Below the pieces are notes generated by a model, which was not told the origin of the DNA, did no database searches, and saw nothing but the letters and a program-made list of their open reading frames with translations. Made by a program: the position numbers and the translations under genes. A stretch of DNA of 64,000 nucleotides, taken from assembly GCF_036013525.1 (NCBI RefSeq), contig NZ_CP107853.1:12090001-12154000 (forward strand), in the 5' to 3' direction. Every line of letters begins with the position of its first letter. The stretch's first letter is position 1. Shown here one piece after another: positions 6,587-15,171 of the stretch. Origin of the DNA: Nonomuraea sp. NBC_00507 (lineage in GTDB: Bacteria > Actinomycetota > Actinomycetes > Streptosporangiales > Streptosporangiaceae).

Positions 6587-9304
6587 CTAGAGCAGGCCAC
6601 GCTCCCGGGCGCGGCTCACAGCCGCCGGGCGGCTGTTGACGTCGAGCTTGGTGAAGATGTGCTTGGTGTGGCTGCGAAAGGTGTTGAGCGAGATGAAGAG
6701 CTCGCGGGCGATCTCCGGCCCGCTGAGGGTGCTGTTGAGCAGTCTGAGCACCTGCAGCTCGCGCTCGCTCAACCCCACTGCCGACGGTGGTGTCACCTGG
6801 TCCGAGGCGTCTTCGCTCGGAGTGCGGGCACGGAGCATGCGACGAGCATGGTCGCCGAGTCGGCCACGTTCGTCGGCGGCGTGCAGCAGCGAGACCATGG
6901 GCTCACCCTCATCGAGGAGGAGCCGGCCGTAGCCTCCCGGTTCGGGTGTCTGGCCCAGGGCTCGTTCCAGCGCGTCGAGCGCGCGGGCCAGGTCGCCCTG
7001 GGCCTGGTGTGCGAGCGCTTGCAGCATGGCGATCTCGAGGAGACTCCCTGGTCGTGCGGCCTGTGTCGCGGCCTCATGCAGCAGGCCCAACAAGCCGACC
7101 GCCTCACGGATGGTGCCGGCGTCCGGGTGGCTGCGGTGCTGCGCGATCAGCAACCGCACCACAGTGAGGTGGTCGAACTCGCGGAGATAGCTGAGGTCAT
7201 CCATGGCGGGCAGGCCGCGTTCGCGGGCCCAGTCGGCGGCCTCCGAGAGCTTGCCCTGGATGATCCGGATGCGCGCCCTCATCGCCGCGATCGGCCGTAC
7301 GTCGGGGAAGAACCCGCGCACGTAGAGCCGCTCAGCCTGGTCCAGCAGGGAGATGGCTCCGTCTGGGTCGCCGTCCGCTTCCCGGATCCGCGCCATCGCC
7401 AGGAACCACCGGTGCCGGTTCTCCGTCATCTCGGCCCGCTCCCCGAGCGCCTTGGCGGTCTCGAGGTGTTGGGTCGCGCCTGCGAGGTTGCCCAGCTCGC
7501 GGTCGAGCTCGCTCAGACCGACATGTAGGTCCGCGGTCGGGAGCGGCAGGGCTGTGCCGTGGGTATCGCCGTGGGCAGTGGCCTCTCGCAACGCAGCCTC
7601 GTAAAGCCCGCGTGCCCGTTCAGGTCGTCCAGCCGCGAGCCACATGTCCGCCAGGACGATCGTGCCGCTCAACGCGTCGGCAAGATTCCCGGCTGCGCGC
7701 AGGCTCCGCACAGCCTCGGAGAACGTCCGCAGACCTGGCTCGATCTCGCCGTTCGCCCAAGCTGCGAGCCCGAGGAACCCCGCGGCGGCGCCACGGGAGA
7801 GGTGGGCGCCCGGCCCGGCCATCTCGAGCGCTCGCTGCGCGTGCTGCGCCGTACCTGCTGCGTCGCCGCGGGCTTGCGCGAGCGAGGCACGGTATATGGC
7901 CAGGGTCACCGGGAGGGTGCGGAGCTCCTCGTTGCCGGCGTCCGGGGTGCTGCCGGCGGCGAGTGCCCTTTCGGCGTCGTCCAGGCGGTCTTCGACCGCG
8001 TCGAGGTCACCCGAGACCATCAGCCTCCAGCCGTAGAAGACGCTGAGTACGGCGCTGCGCCGGACCACGTCGTCGGGGAGTGCGGCGAGCCAGCCGAGGA
8101 GCATCGCGTCCTGCCGGTTGCGGCGCAGCGCGGGCAGGGCCAGCTCCATCAGGTGGGCCGCATGATCGAAGTCCCGGGCAGCCAGGGCGTGCCGGACGGC
8201 GTCCTCGGCGAGATCATGGCGCTCGTACCAGTCGCTCGCGCGCCTGTGCAGCACCGGGATCAGTTCGGGTTCCTCGCTGCGCAGGCGCGCGCGGAGCATG
8301 TCGGCGAACAGGTGGTGGTAGCGGGACCACTCCCGTTGGTCGTCCAGGGCGACGACGAAGAGGTTGCCGCCATCGAGGTTCTCCAGCATCGCGGCACTGT
8401 CGGTCCGTACGGTGACGGCGTCGCACAGCGGCGCGGCGAGGCGGTCGAGGACGGCGGTGTGCAGCAAGAACGCGCGGACGTGCGAGGGCTGGTGCCGCAG
8501 CACCTCGTCCACGAGGTAGTCCAGGACGAAGCGGTGGCTGCCGGTGAACGCTCCGATGAATCCGGAGACGTCGACATGGCCGCGCAGCGAGAGGGCGACC
8601 AGCTGGAGTCCGGCGATCCAACCTTCGGTGCGGGTCTCGAGTGCGTCGACGTCGGAGGTGGAGAGACCGAGGCCCATGACCTGGTTGAGGAAGCTCATCG
8701 CCTCGTCCGGTGTGAAGCGCAGGTCAGCGGCGCGCAGCTCGACCAACTCGTCGCGGGTCCGCAGGCGGGACAGTGGTAGCGGCGGATCCGAGCGGCTCGC
8801 GATAACAAGGTGCAGCTGCGGGGGCAGGTGGTCGAGCAGGAACGTCATCGCCTCGTGCACCGGCCGGGCGTCGATCACGTGGTAGTCGTCGAGCACGAGC
8901 ACGATCTGCCCGGCGGTCTGCGCCACGTCGTTGATCAGTGCGGTCAGGGACGCCTCAACCGGGAGCGCGAGCGTGCCGTGAAGGAGGCCGAGCGCCTCGT
9001 AGCCGAGGTCCTCCTCCAGTCCCTGCAACGCGGCCACGAGGTGGGTCAGCAGACGTGGAAGGTCGTTGTCGCCGTCGTCCAGCGACAGCCAGGCGACCCG
9101 CGCCGCGAGCTGACGTCGCGTGGTGTGCTCGATCCAGTCGGTGACCAACGTCGTCTTGCCGAAGCCGGCGGGCGCCGAGATGAGTGTCAGCCTCCGGCCG
9201 GGATCCAGCGCAGCGTCCAGCCGGTCGATCAGCCGCGGCCGAGCGACCAGTTGAGGGCGTCTTGCCGGCGCAAACACCTTGGTGGCCAGCACCGTCGTAG
9301 GCAT
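6587..9304 (-). CDS. LuxR-family transcriptional regulator, large ATP-binding (LAL/MalT) type
   Basis: A 905-residue one-component regulator. The N-terminus has the typical TKVFAPARRPQLVARPRL entry and a STAND-type P-loop (AGFGKTT, residues 46-52), followed by a Walker B-like LVLDDYHVID around 140-150 and an ASRSDPPLPLSRLR sensor segment. The middle third is TPR-like helical repeats. The C-terminus is a LuxR helix-turn-helix (LSERELQVLRLLNSTLSGPE through SHTKHIFTKLDVNSRPAAVS). LAL proteins activate transcription after binding an inducer, MalT-fashion. It is followed on the same strand by four small genes, which are plausible targets. A GATAGT hexamer nine bases before the ATG suggests a leaderless transcript. 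Confidence 0.88.
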   Translation of the reverse strand: MPTTVLATKVFAPARRPQLVARPRLIDRLDAALDPGRRLTLISAPAGFGKTTLVTDWIEHTTRRQLAARVAWLSLDDGDNDLPRLLTHLVAALQGLEEDLGYEALGLLHGTLALPVEASLTALINDVAQTAGQIVLVLDDYHVIDARPVHEAMTFLLDHLPPQLHLVIASRSDPPLPLSRLRTRDELVELRAADLRFTPDEAMSFLNQVMGLGLSTSDVDALETRTEGWIAGLQLVALSLRGHVDVSGFIGAFTGSHRFVLDYLVDEVLRHQPSHVRAFLLHTAVLDRLAAPLCDAVTVRTDSAAMLENLDGGNLFVVALDDQREWSRYHHLFADMLRARLRSEEPELIPVLHRRASDWYERHDLAEDAVRHALAARDFDHAAHLMELALPALRRNRQDAMLLGWLAALPDDVVRRSAVLSVFYGWRLMVSGDLDAVEDRLDDAERALAAGSTPDAGNEELRTLPVTLAIYRASLAQARGDAAGTAQHAQRALEMAGPGAHLSRGAAAGFLGLAAWANGEIEPGLRTFSEAVRSLRAAGNLADALSGTIVLADMWLAAGRPERARGLYEAALREATAHGDTHGTALPLPTADLHVGLSELDRELGNLAGATQHLETAKALGERAEMTENRHRWFLAMARIREADGDPDGAISLLDQAERLYVRGFFPDVRPIAAMRARIRIIQGKLSEAADWARERGLPAMDDLSYLREFDHLTVVRLLIAQHRSHPDAGTIREAVGLLGLLHEAATQAARPGSLLEIAMLQALAHQAQGDLARALDALERALGQTPEPGGYGRLLLDEGEPMVSLLHAADERGRLGDHARRMLRARTPSEDASDQVTPPSAVGLSERELQVLRLLNSTLSGPEIARELFISLNTFRSHTKHIFTKLDVNSRPAAVSRARERGLL

Positions 9305-9475
9305 CTCCCGACTATCCCTCAGTTCGGTGCTTCCTGCTGGCAGGCATCAAGGTTGCTCCGCCCGCGCGGGGGGGCAGACACCGCGCTTGCGCCAGAGGAA
9401 TGTCCTGCTTTGGTCGGCCTCTTTGGAGACCAAGGTTCGATGCGGGGGCGTGCACGTCGTTCGTAGCTTCGGAAC

Positions 9476-10621
9476 ATGACGGAACTCCGCACACTGCCCG
9501 CAAGCCGTGTCCACGAGGTCGACGTGCTGCGCGGGTTCGCGCTGGCGGGCATCCTCGTCGCGAACATCGGCTTCTTCGCCGACCCCGGCTACGCCATGGC
9601 GGGCACCATGCCCATGCCCGAGGGGCCGGTGGCCATGGCCATCACCGCCTTCGTCCTGACGAAGTTCTACATCATCTTCTCGTTCCTGTTCGGCTACTCG
9701 TTCACGCTGCAGATGCGCTCGGCGGAGCGGGCAGGGGCGAGCGTGAAGACCAGGACCCTGCGCAGGTGCCTGGGCCTCTTCGTGATCGGCCTGCTCCACG
9801 GGATCCTGCTGTGGGTCGGCGACATTCTCACCCTGTACGCCGTGCTGGGCCTGATCCTGCTCTCGCTGCGCAACCTCAGGCCCAAGACCGCCGTCGTCAT
9901 CGGATCGGCCATCATCGGCGTGCTGACCCTGCTGTGGTCGGCGCTGGCGTGGCTGACCACGCTGGACCCCACCGCGGGGCAGCCGGCGGCGGATCCCGCC
10001 GTGGCGGCGAGGGCGCTGGACCTGGCCACCGGCGGGCCGCTTGACTTCCTGTCCCTGCAACTGGAACTCTATCCGCCGCTCGTGACGATGATCTGGCTCT
10101 TCCAGGGGCCGACGGCGCTGGCCATGTTCCTGTTCGGGCTGGCGGCGGGCAAGTCCAGGCTGCTGGAGGAACCCGAACGGTGGTCGCGGCTGCTGCCCCG
10201 AATTCAGTGGGTGGGATTCGGAGTCGGCATTCCGGGCGGAATCCTGTTCGCCTGGACGTCCGGTGCTTCGGGCCCGGGGGAGGTGGCGGGTGTTTCGGTG
10301 AACACCCTCACCTCGATCCTGCTGGCCTCCGCCTACGTGGCGACCCTGCTTCGGGTGATCAGGCGCTTCCCCGCCGCAGGCCGCGCGCTGGCGCCTGCGG
10401 GGCGGGTGGCGGCGTCCAACTACGTGGGGCAATCCGTGCTGGCGTGCCTGGTCTTCACCGGGTACGGCCTGGCGCTGGCGGGCAAGCTGTCGCCGATCGC
10501 AGTGATGGGCGTGGCCCTCGTGATCTACACGGTTCTGCTGTGGCTTAGCGCGCTCTGGCTGCGGAATCACCGTTACGGGCCCGTGGAGCACGTCCTGCGC
10601 CGCATCACCAACTGGACCTAG
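9476..10621 (+). CDS. DUF418 (YeiB-like) membrane protein
   Basis: A 381-residue polytopic membrane protein. The N-terminus RVHEVDVLRGFALAGILVAN followed by FYIIFSFLFGYSFTLQM is the hallmark of the YeiB/DUF418 group, and the C-terminal segment GRVAASNYVGQSVLACLVFT matches the DUF418 domain itself (SNYLxQS motif). Around ten membrane segments. These proteins are suspected acyl- or sugar-modifying membrane proteins, but no substrate is known. It is transcribed away from the LAL regulator with a 171-nt shared upstream region. Confidence 0.85.
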   Translation: MTELRTLPASRVHEVDVLRGFALAGILVANIGFFADPGYAMAGTMPMPEGPVAMAITAFVLTKFYIIFSFLFGYSFTLQMRSAERAGASVKTRTLRRCLGLFVIGLLHGILLWVGDILTLYAVLGLILLSLRNLRPKTAVVIGSAIIGVLTLLWSALAWLTTLDPTAGQPAADPAVAARALDLATGGPLDFLSLQLELYPPLVTMIWLFQGPTALAMFLFGLAAGKSRLLEEPERWSRLLPRIQWVGFGVGIPGGILFAWTSGASGPGEVAGVSVNTLTSILLASAYVATLLRVIRRFPAAGRALAPAGRVAASNYVGQSVLACLVFTGYGLALAGKLSPIAVMGVALVIYTVLLWLSALWLRNHRYGPVEHVLRRITNWT

Positions 10622-10842
10622 CACCATATCGCTCTGGCGGATCGGGCGACTTCGATCCCACCGCTCTCGACGACGGTGAGATCCCCGAGGCGGATGGGGA
10701 TTGACATGGGCCTCGCCGGGGGTTGGATCGAGGTTGCTCGCACCGTCTCTCCGGCCCCGGCGAGGTCATATCAAAGGAAGAGAGGGCGGGATACCCTGCC
10801 TGCGGTGCCTCGAACCACGTGACCGGAGGAGTCGATGCTGGG

Positions 10843-11799
10843 ATGACGGCAGGGCGACCGATACCCACACAGGACGACGTGCTCGGCTACTTCGACACGC
10901 TGTCGAACTGGGGACGGTGGGGCGACGACGACGAGCTCGGCACTCTGAACCACATCACCGACGACGTCCGGCTGGCGGCGGCGCGGGCCGTGCGCCACGG
11001 CAGGAGCGTGTCGTGCGCATGGGAGGTTGCCGTACCGGAAGAGATGGAGCGGTCGACGACGACGTGCCCGTGCGCCGCCGACATGCCGGGTGCCGAGAAC
11101 ATGCCGGTGCCCGGATTCCGCAACGACCGGCGCTGGGGCTTTTCGAACGAGCGGCTCGGCATGATGTTCCACGGCAACACCATCACCCACGTCGACTCGC
11201 CGTGCCACATCTTCTGGGACGGCACGATGTACAACGGGCGGTCGCACTCGTTGGTCGACGCCGCAACGGGATCGGCGTGGGCGGCCGTCACGGCGGCGGC
11301 GAACGGGATCATCACGCGTGGTGTCCTGCTGGACATTGCGAGCGTCCGCGATGTGCCGTGGTTGGAACCGGGGCAGGGTGTGTTCCCCGATGATCTCGAG
11401 GAGGCGGAGCGTCGCCAGGGTGTGCGGGTGCGATCCGGCGATGCGGTACTCCTGCGGACCGGCTATGGCCGCGTCCGGCACGAGGCCGGTGCGGCCGGCG
11501 GTTTCACGCAGGCCGGCTGGCACGCGTCCTGCCTGCCGTGGCTGCATGGACGGGAGGTTGCGCTGATCGGCGCTGATACCCCCCAGGACGTTCAGCCGTC
11601 GGGGTACGAAGACGTGTTGATGCCGGTTCACGCCGTGAGCCTCGTCGCGATGGGTCTGTGGATGCTCGACAACTGCGACCTGGAGGCGTGCGCGACGACG
11701 GCTGCCGAGCTCGGCCAGTGGGACTTCCACCTCGCAGTCGCGCCGGTCCGCTTCGCCGGTACGTCCGGCAGCCCAGTCAACCCGATCGCCACATTCTGA
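10843..11799 (+). CDS. cyclase family protein (putative metal-dependent hydrolase)
   Basis: A 318-residue protein of the cyclase/kynurenine formamidase superfamily. The metal site motif is visible as HGNTITHVDSPCHIFWDG around residues 110-130 (HxxTHxDxPxH type), with a second conserved part LIGADTPQDVQP and the terminal FHLAVAPVRFAGTSGSPVNP. Length matches the longer actinomycete cyclase proteins that occur in aromatic or sulfur-compound catabolism. Start set at ATG 10843 because GGAGGA lies 12 nt upstream; the frame is open further upstream without support. Converges on the XRE-cupin regulator. Substrate unknown. Confidence 0.8.
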   Translation: MTAGRPIPTQDDVLGYFDTLSNWGRWGDDDELGTLNHITDDVRLAAARAVRHGRSVSCAWEVAVPEEMERSTTTCPCAADMPGAENMPVPGFRNDRRWGFSNERLGMMFHGNTITHVDSPCHIFWDGTMYNGRSHSLVDAATGSAWAAVTAAANGIITRGVLLDIASVRDVPWLEPGQGVFPDDLEEAERRQGVRVRSGDAVLLRTGYGRVRHEAGAAGGFTQAGWHASCLPWLHGREVALIGADTPQDVQPSGYEDVLMPVHAVSLVAMGLWMLDNCDLEACATTAAELGQWDFHLAVAPVRFAGTSGSPVNPIATF

Positions 11800-11829
11800 C
11801 GGCGGTTCACGAGGGGGGTCCCTCGCGCG

Positions 11830-12429
11830 TCAGCCGCCGTTCGGCCGTGGCCGGGCACGTACGTGAGCGCGTTCCCCCTGGGGCCCGTACAGGATGAGCA
11901 GCTCGACCGGCGTGGCCCCGGCGTTCCCCATCCAGTGCGGGACATGCGTGTCGAACTCGGCCACCTCACCAGGCGCCAGGATGAGGTCCTGGTCACCGAG
12001 CACGAGCCGTAGCCGGCCGCTGAGCACGTAGACCCACTCATAGCCTTCATGACGCTGCGGATCGGGCTCCGCAGGGCCCGTCGCCCCGGGAATGATCAGC
12101 TTGTACGCCTGGGTGCCGCCCGCCTTGTGGGTCAGCCGGATGTAGATCATGCCGTCGCGCTGGATCGGGCGCAGGTGGACGCGTGGGTCGCCGGTCTGCG
12201 GTGCCCCGATGAGCTCCTCCAGTGGCATGCCGTAGGCCCTGGCCAGCGGGAGGAGGAGTTCGAGGTTCGGCCGCCGCCCGCCGCTCTCCAGGCGCGACAG
12301 AGTGCTCTCCGAAATGCCGGTTTCCGCGGCCAGGTCGGCCAGGGTCAGGCCGCGATGGCGGCGCATCCGCCGAAGCCTCGGACCCAGGGCCGTCAGCGCG
12401 GCGTCGAGATCGTCGTCCACAGTGGCCAT
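11830..12429 (-). CDS. XRE-family regulator with C-terminal cupin domain
   Basis: A 199-residue repressor-type protein. Residues about 15-70 form a Cro/C1 helix-turn-helix (LRRMRRHRGLTLADLAAETG, ISESTLSRLESGGRRPNLEL); residues about 105-185 are a cupin_2 barrel (YEWVYVLSGRLRLVLGDQDL, LAPGEVAEFDTHVPHWMGNA) likely binding a small effector. It is transcribed away from the MFS exporter at 12656; a 15-bp dyad directly abuts its start codon and a second copy lies in front of the exporter, so autoregulation and control of the exporter are the simplest reading. Confidence 0.88.
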   Translation of the reverse strand: MATVDDDLDAALTALGPRLRRMRRHRGLTLADLAAETGISESTLSRLESGGRRPNLELLLPLARAYGMPLEELIGAPQTGDPRVHLRPIQRDGMIYIRLTHKAGGTQAYKLIIPGATGPAEPDPQRHEGYEWVYVLSGRLRLVLGDQDLILAPGEVAEFDTHVPHWMGNAGATPVELLILYGPQGERAHVRARPRPNGG

Positions 12430-12431
12430 CC

Positions 12432-12446
12432 TTGCTGGTTCGGCAA
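12432..12446. promoter_or_regulatory. operator-like dyad box 1 for the XRE-cupin regulator
   Basis: TTGCTGGTTCGGCAA, two bases upstream of the regulator start codon. It differs from box 2 (12535-12549) at only two positions. Placement at the start codon suggests autorepression; binding is inferred. Confidence 0.45.
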
Positions 12447-12534
12447 TGAGGAAACGCAGGCGCCGGACGCGGCTCCACGTCCAGCCATGGCGTCAAGCGT
12501 CCACGTATGCGCTCGCATTCCCCTTGGGCGCCTC

Positions 12535-12549
12535 TTGCCGGTCCGGCAA
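12535..12549. promoter_or_regulatory. operator-like dyad box 2 in front of the MFS exporter
   Basis: TTGCCGGTCCGGCAA, a perfect 7-1-7 dyad (TTGCCGG / CCGGCAA), about 105 nt upstream of the exporter start and repeating box 1 almost exactly. Confidence 0.5.
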
Positions 12550-12655
12550 TTTTTCGTGCGTCCGCCTCCGGGAGCGACGCAGACTCGCAGCCGTGCGACG
12601 CCTGCCAGGCGCCGAACACAGCCAGCACTGGCCACAGGCAGAAAGGACGCTCACG

Positions 12656-14128
12656 GTGAGCACCCAACCCCTCCAGAGCGCCGGCCACGATCCGCGCGAC
12701 GACCGCGTCATCCCGCCGGATCAGCGGCCGGCGGAGAGCTGTGACCACCCACCCACCGCACAGCGGCTGCGGCTGCGCTACCCGGCGGTCATCGTGTTGT
12801 GCCTCACCCAGCTCATTCTGGTGATCGACAACAGCGTGGTGAACGTCGCGCTGCCGCAGATCCGGCACGCGCTGGGCTTCTCGGCGACCGGACTGTCCTG
12901 GGTGGTCACCACCTACGCCTTGGTCTTCGGCGGTCTGGTCCTGCTCAGCGGCAAGGTGGGGTCGATCATCGGCCCGCGCCGCGCGTTGCTGATCGGCGTG
13001 TCGATCTTCACCGTCGCCTCGGCGCTGGGCGGTGCGGCCACGACGCCGGCGATGCTCATCGCTGCCCGCGTCCTGCAAGGTGTGGGAGCGGCGCTGGCCG
13101 CGCCGGGCACGCTCGTGCTGCTGATGTCGATCACCAGGCCCGGTCCGCAGCGCGCCCGGGCGATGAGCGTGTTCGTGCTGTCCATCGGCATCGGCGCCGG
13201 GCTCGGCCTGGTGCTCGGCGGGCTGCTGACCACGTCCCTGGGCTGGGAATGGGTGATGTTCGTCAACATCCCCATCGGCCTGGTCGTCCTGGTCGGGGTA
13301 CGCCTGCTGGTGCCGGAGGCGCCCCGCGCGCCGGCCCGTCTCGACGTCGGCGGGGCCGTCGCTTCCACGACCGGCATGACGGCCCTGGTCTACGGCCTCA
13401 TCAACGCCGAGTCGCAGGGCTGGGCCAGCCTGCCGGTCCTCGTCTCGTTCGCGCTGGCGATCGCCGGGCTGCTCGCCCTGGTCCTCATCGAACGGCGCCA
13501 CGCCGCCCCGGTCGTGCCGCTGGAGTTCTTCGCACGGATGCGCAGCGCGGCCCCGCTGCTGGCCATAATGCTGATTCCGGCGGGTCAGGCCGGTTTCCTC
13601 TACTTCGCCGCGCTGTTCACCCAGAACGCGCTGGGCTTCACCCCGCTGCAGACGGGGTTGTCCGTTCTGCCTTTCAGCGCCGCGCTGCTCCTCACGAACC
13701 TGTTGACCGGCCGCCTGGTGCCGCGGTACGGAGAGCGGATCGTCGGCTCCCTCGGGATGTCCGCCCTGCTCATGGGGTTGGTGTGGATGTCGCGAATCGA
13801 CGCGTCTGACACCTTCGCCAGCGGCCTGCTCGGGCCGTTCGTCCTGCTCGGCCTCGGTGCGGGGCTGACCGTCGCGCCGCTCACCGCCGTCATCATGCAC
13901 CAGGCGCCGCCCGCCCATCTCGGCGCCGCCTCCAGTCTCAATCAAGCCATGCAGCAGCTCGGCGGCGCGCTCGGCCTGGCCGTGATGACCACCGTCTACG
14001 GTGCCGCCGCGGCCGGAGCCGGTGAAGCGGGGGCGATCGCCACCGCCCTCACCGCCGGGGTCATCTTCCCCCTGTTCGCCCTGACCCTCTTCGCCACGTG
14101 GGCCCGCCCCACCACGGCCACGCACTGA
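12656..14128 (+). CDS. MFS transporter, DHA2 (EmrB/QacA) family
   Basis: A 490-residue drug-exporter-type permease with about 14 membrane segments. The first helix carries the DHA2 signature LVIDNSVVNVALPQIRHALG, followed by TTYALVFGGLVLLSGKVGSI (motif A region) and RVLQGVGAALAAPGTLVLLM (motif C region). GTG at 12656 is taken as start because GAAAGGA lies eight to ten bases upstream and the hydrophilic leader fits; the frame is open further left without a ribosome site. Likely proton-driven efflux of an organic compound, regulated by the adjacent XRE-cupin protein; followed after 31 nt by the DUF1684 gene in the same operon. Confidence 0.85.
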   Translation: MSTQPLQSAGHDPRDDRVIPPDQRPAESCDHPPTAQRLRLRYPAVIVLCLTQLILVIDNSVVNVALPQIRHALGFSATGLSWVVTTYALVFGGLVLLSGKVGSIIGPRRALLIGVSIFTVASALGGAATTPAMLIAARVLQGVGAALAAPGTLVLLMSITRPGPQRARAMSVFVLSIGIGAGLGLVLGGLLTTSLGWEWVMFVNIPIGLVVLVGVRLLVPEAPRAPARLDVGGAVASTTGMTALVYGLINAESQGWASLPVLVSFALAIAGLLALVLIERRHAAPVVPLEFFARMRSAAPLLAIMLIPAGQAGFLYFAALFTQNALGFTPLQTGLSVLPFSAALLLTNLLTGRLVPRYGERIVGSLGMSALLMGLVWMSRIDASDTFASGLLGPFVLLGLGAGLTVAPLTAVIMHQAPPAHLGAASSLNQAMQQLGGALGLAVMTTVYGAAAAGAGEAGAIATALTAGVIFPLFALTLFATWARPTTATH

Positions 14129-14159
14129 CCGGCAAATACAAGAAATACGGAGAACCACG

Positions 14160-14981
14160 ATGAGCGACGCCCACGTTCCCACCAGCCCGATCATCGGCAA
14201 CGACACCAGCCCGCAGGAGTTCACGCGCGCCTGGCGGGAGTGGAGGGCCGGCTGGGAGCAATGGCTCACCCAGCCCCTTGGCTGGCTGGCCGCCACCTCC
14301 CACGAATGGCTCGACGACACGCCCCGGAACTATCCCGGGCTGCCCGGCCGGTGGTGGCAGCACGGGGACGCCATCCACATCGACCCGCAGGGCACCCGGA
14401 TGACGTTCGGCGAGGAAACCTTCACCGCCGAACGCCGGTTCACCCTCGCCGGCGCCCCCGACGACCTCCGGGTCACCGTGGGCGAGCGGGAGGTGGGCAT
14501 CACCTACCGGGGCACGTACCTGATCGTGGCCTACGACCCGAACTCACCAGCACGACGGGACTTCGACGGCGTGCCCGTCTACGAGCCCAGCCCGCGATGG
14601 GTGTTCCCGGGCCGCCTTGAACGCTACGATTCGCCCGCCTCCGTAACGCTCGACTCCGTCGACTGGAGCGCCCACACCCACGAAACGCCCGGCCTGGTGC
14701 ACTTCGAGTACGCGGGCACCGAGCACACCCTCCAGGTGCTCAGCTCACACGGAATGCTGCTCACCGTCTTCACCGACGCCACCAGCGGCGTCGCCACCTA
14801 CGGGGCCGGCCGCTCCCTGGACATCCCCAGCCCGGACAGCGAGGGCAATGTGATGCTCGACTTCAACCGCACCGTCAACCTGCCCTGCGCGTTCAGCGAG
14901 CACTTCCCCATCTGCCCACTGCCGCCATCGACCAACCGGCTCCCCTTCGCGATCGAGGCCGGAGAGAAGACACCCCACTGA
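14160..14981 (+). CDS. DUF1684 domain protein
   Basis: A 273-residue cytoplasmic protein. DUF1684 features include an RxxW-rich N-terminus (FTRAWREWRAGWEQWL), the FDGVPVYEPSPRWVFPGRLE segment and the C-terminal FNRTVNLPCAFSEHFPICPL followed by TNRLPFAIEAGEK, which is the conserved DFNRAxNPPCAF...PPxxNRLPxxxxAGE block of the family. Function unknown. Good AGGAG-like ribosome site upstream (GGAGAACCACG). It lies 31 nt after the exporter and shares its promoter. Confidence 0.82.
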   Translation: MSDAHVPTSPIIGNDTSPQEFTRAWREWRAGWEQWLTQPLGWLAATSHEWLDDTPRNYPGLPGRWWQHGDAIHIDPQGTRMTFGEETFTAERRFTLAGAPDDLRVTVGEREVGITYRGTYLIVAYDPNSPARRDFDGVPVYEPSPRWVFPGRLERYDSPASVTLDSVDWSAHTHETPGLVHFEYAGTEHTLQVLSSHGMLLTVFTDATSGVATYGAGRSLDIPSPDSEGNVMLDFNRTVNLPCAFSEHFPICPLPPSTNRLPFAIEAGEKTPH

Positions 14982-15171
14982 GCGGACTCAACGCGTGAGT
15001 GAACGGCACGCGCATGACCTTTTACGCCGCCCGGCGCATCCGGTCCGCCGGCGACAAGAGCCCGGCGGGCAAGCCGCAGCGTGACGACGCTGGAGGGGTG
15101 GATGCGCACCCCGGGTGTCGGCGTCGCGGCCGGTGGTGGGCAGGGCGTGGTAGGCGGCTTCTGCCGGAGGT

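Noticed and set aside
7559..8779. Long plus-strand frame opposite the LAL regulator
   Set aside because: Composition is that of an antisense GC-rich frame; the LAL protein on the minus strand explains the region fully.
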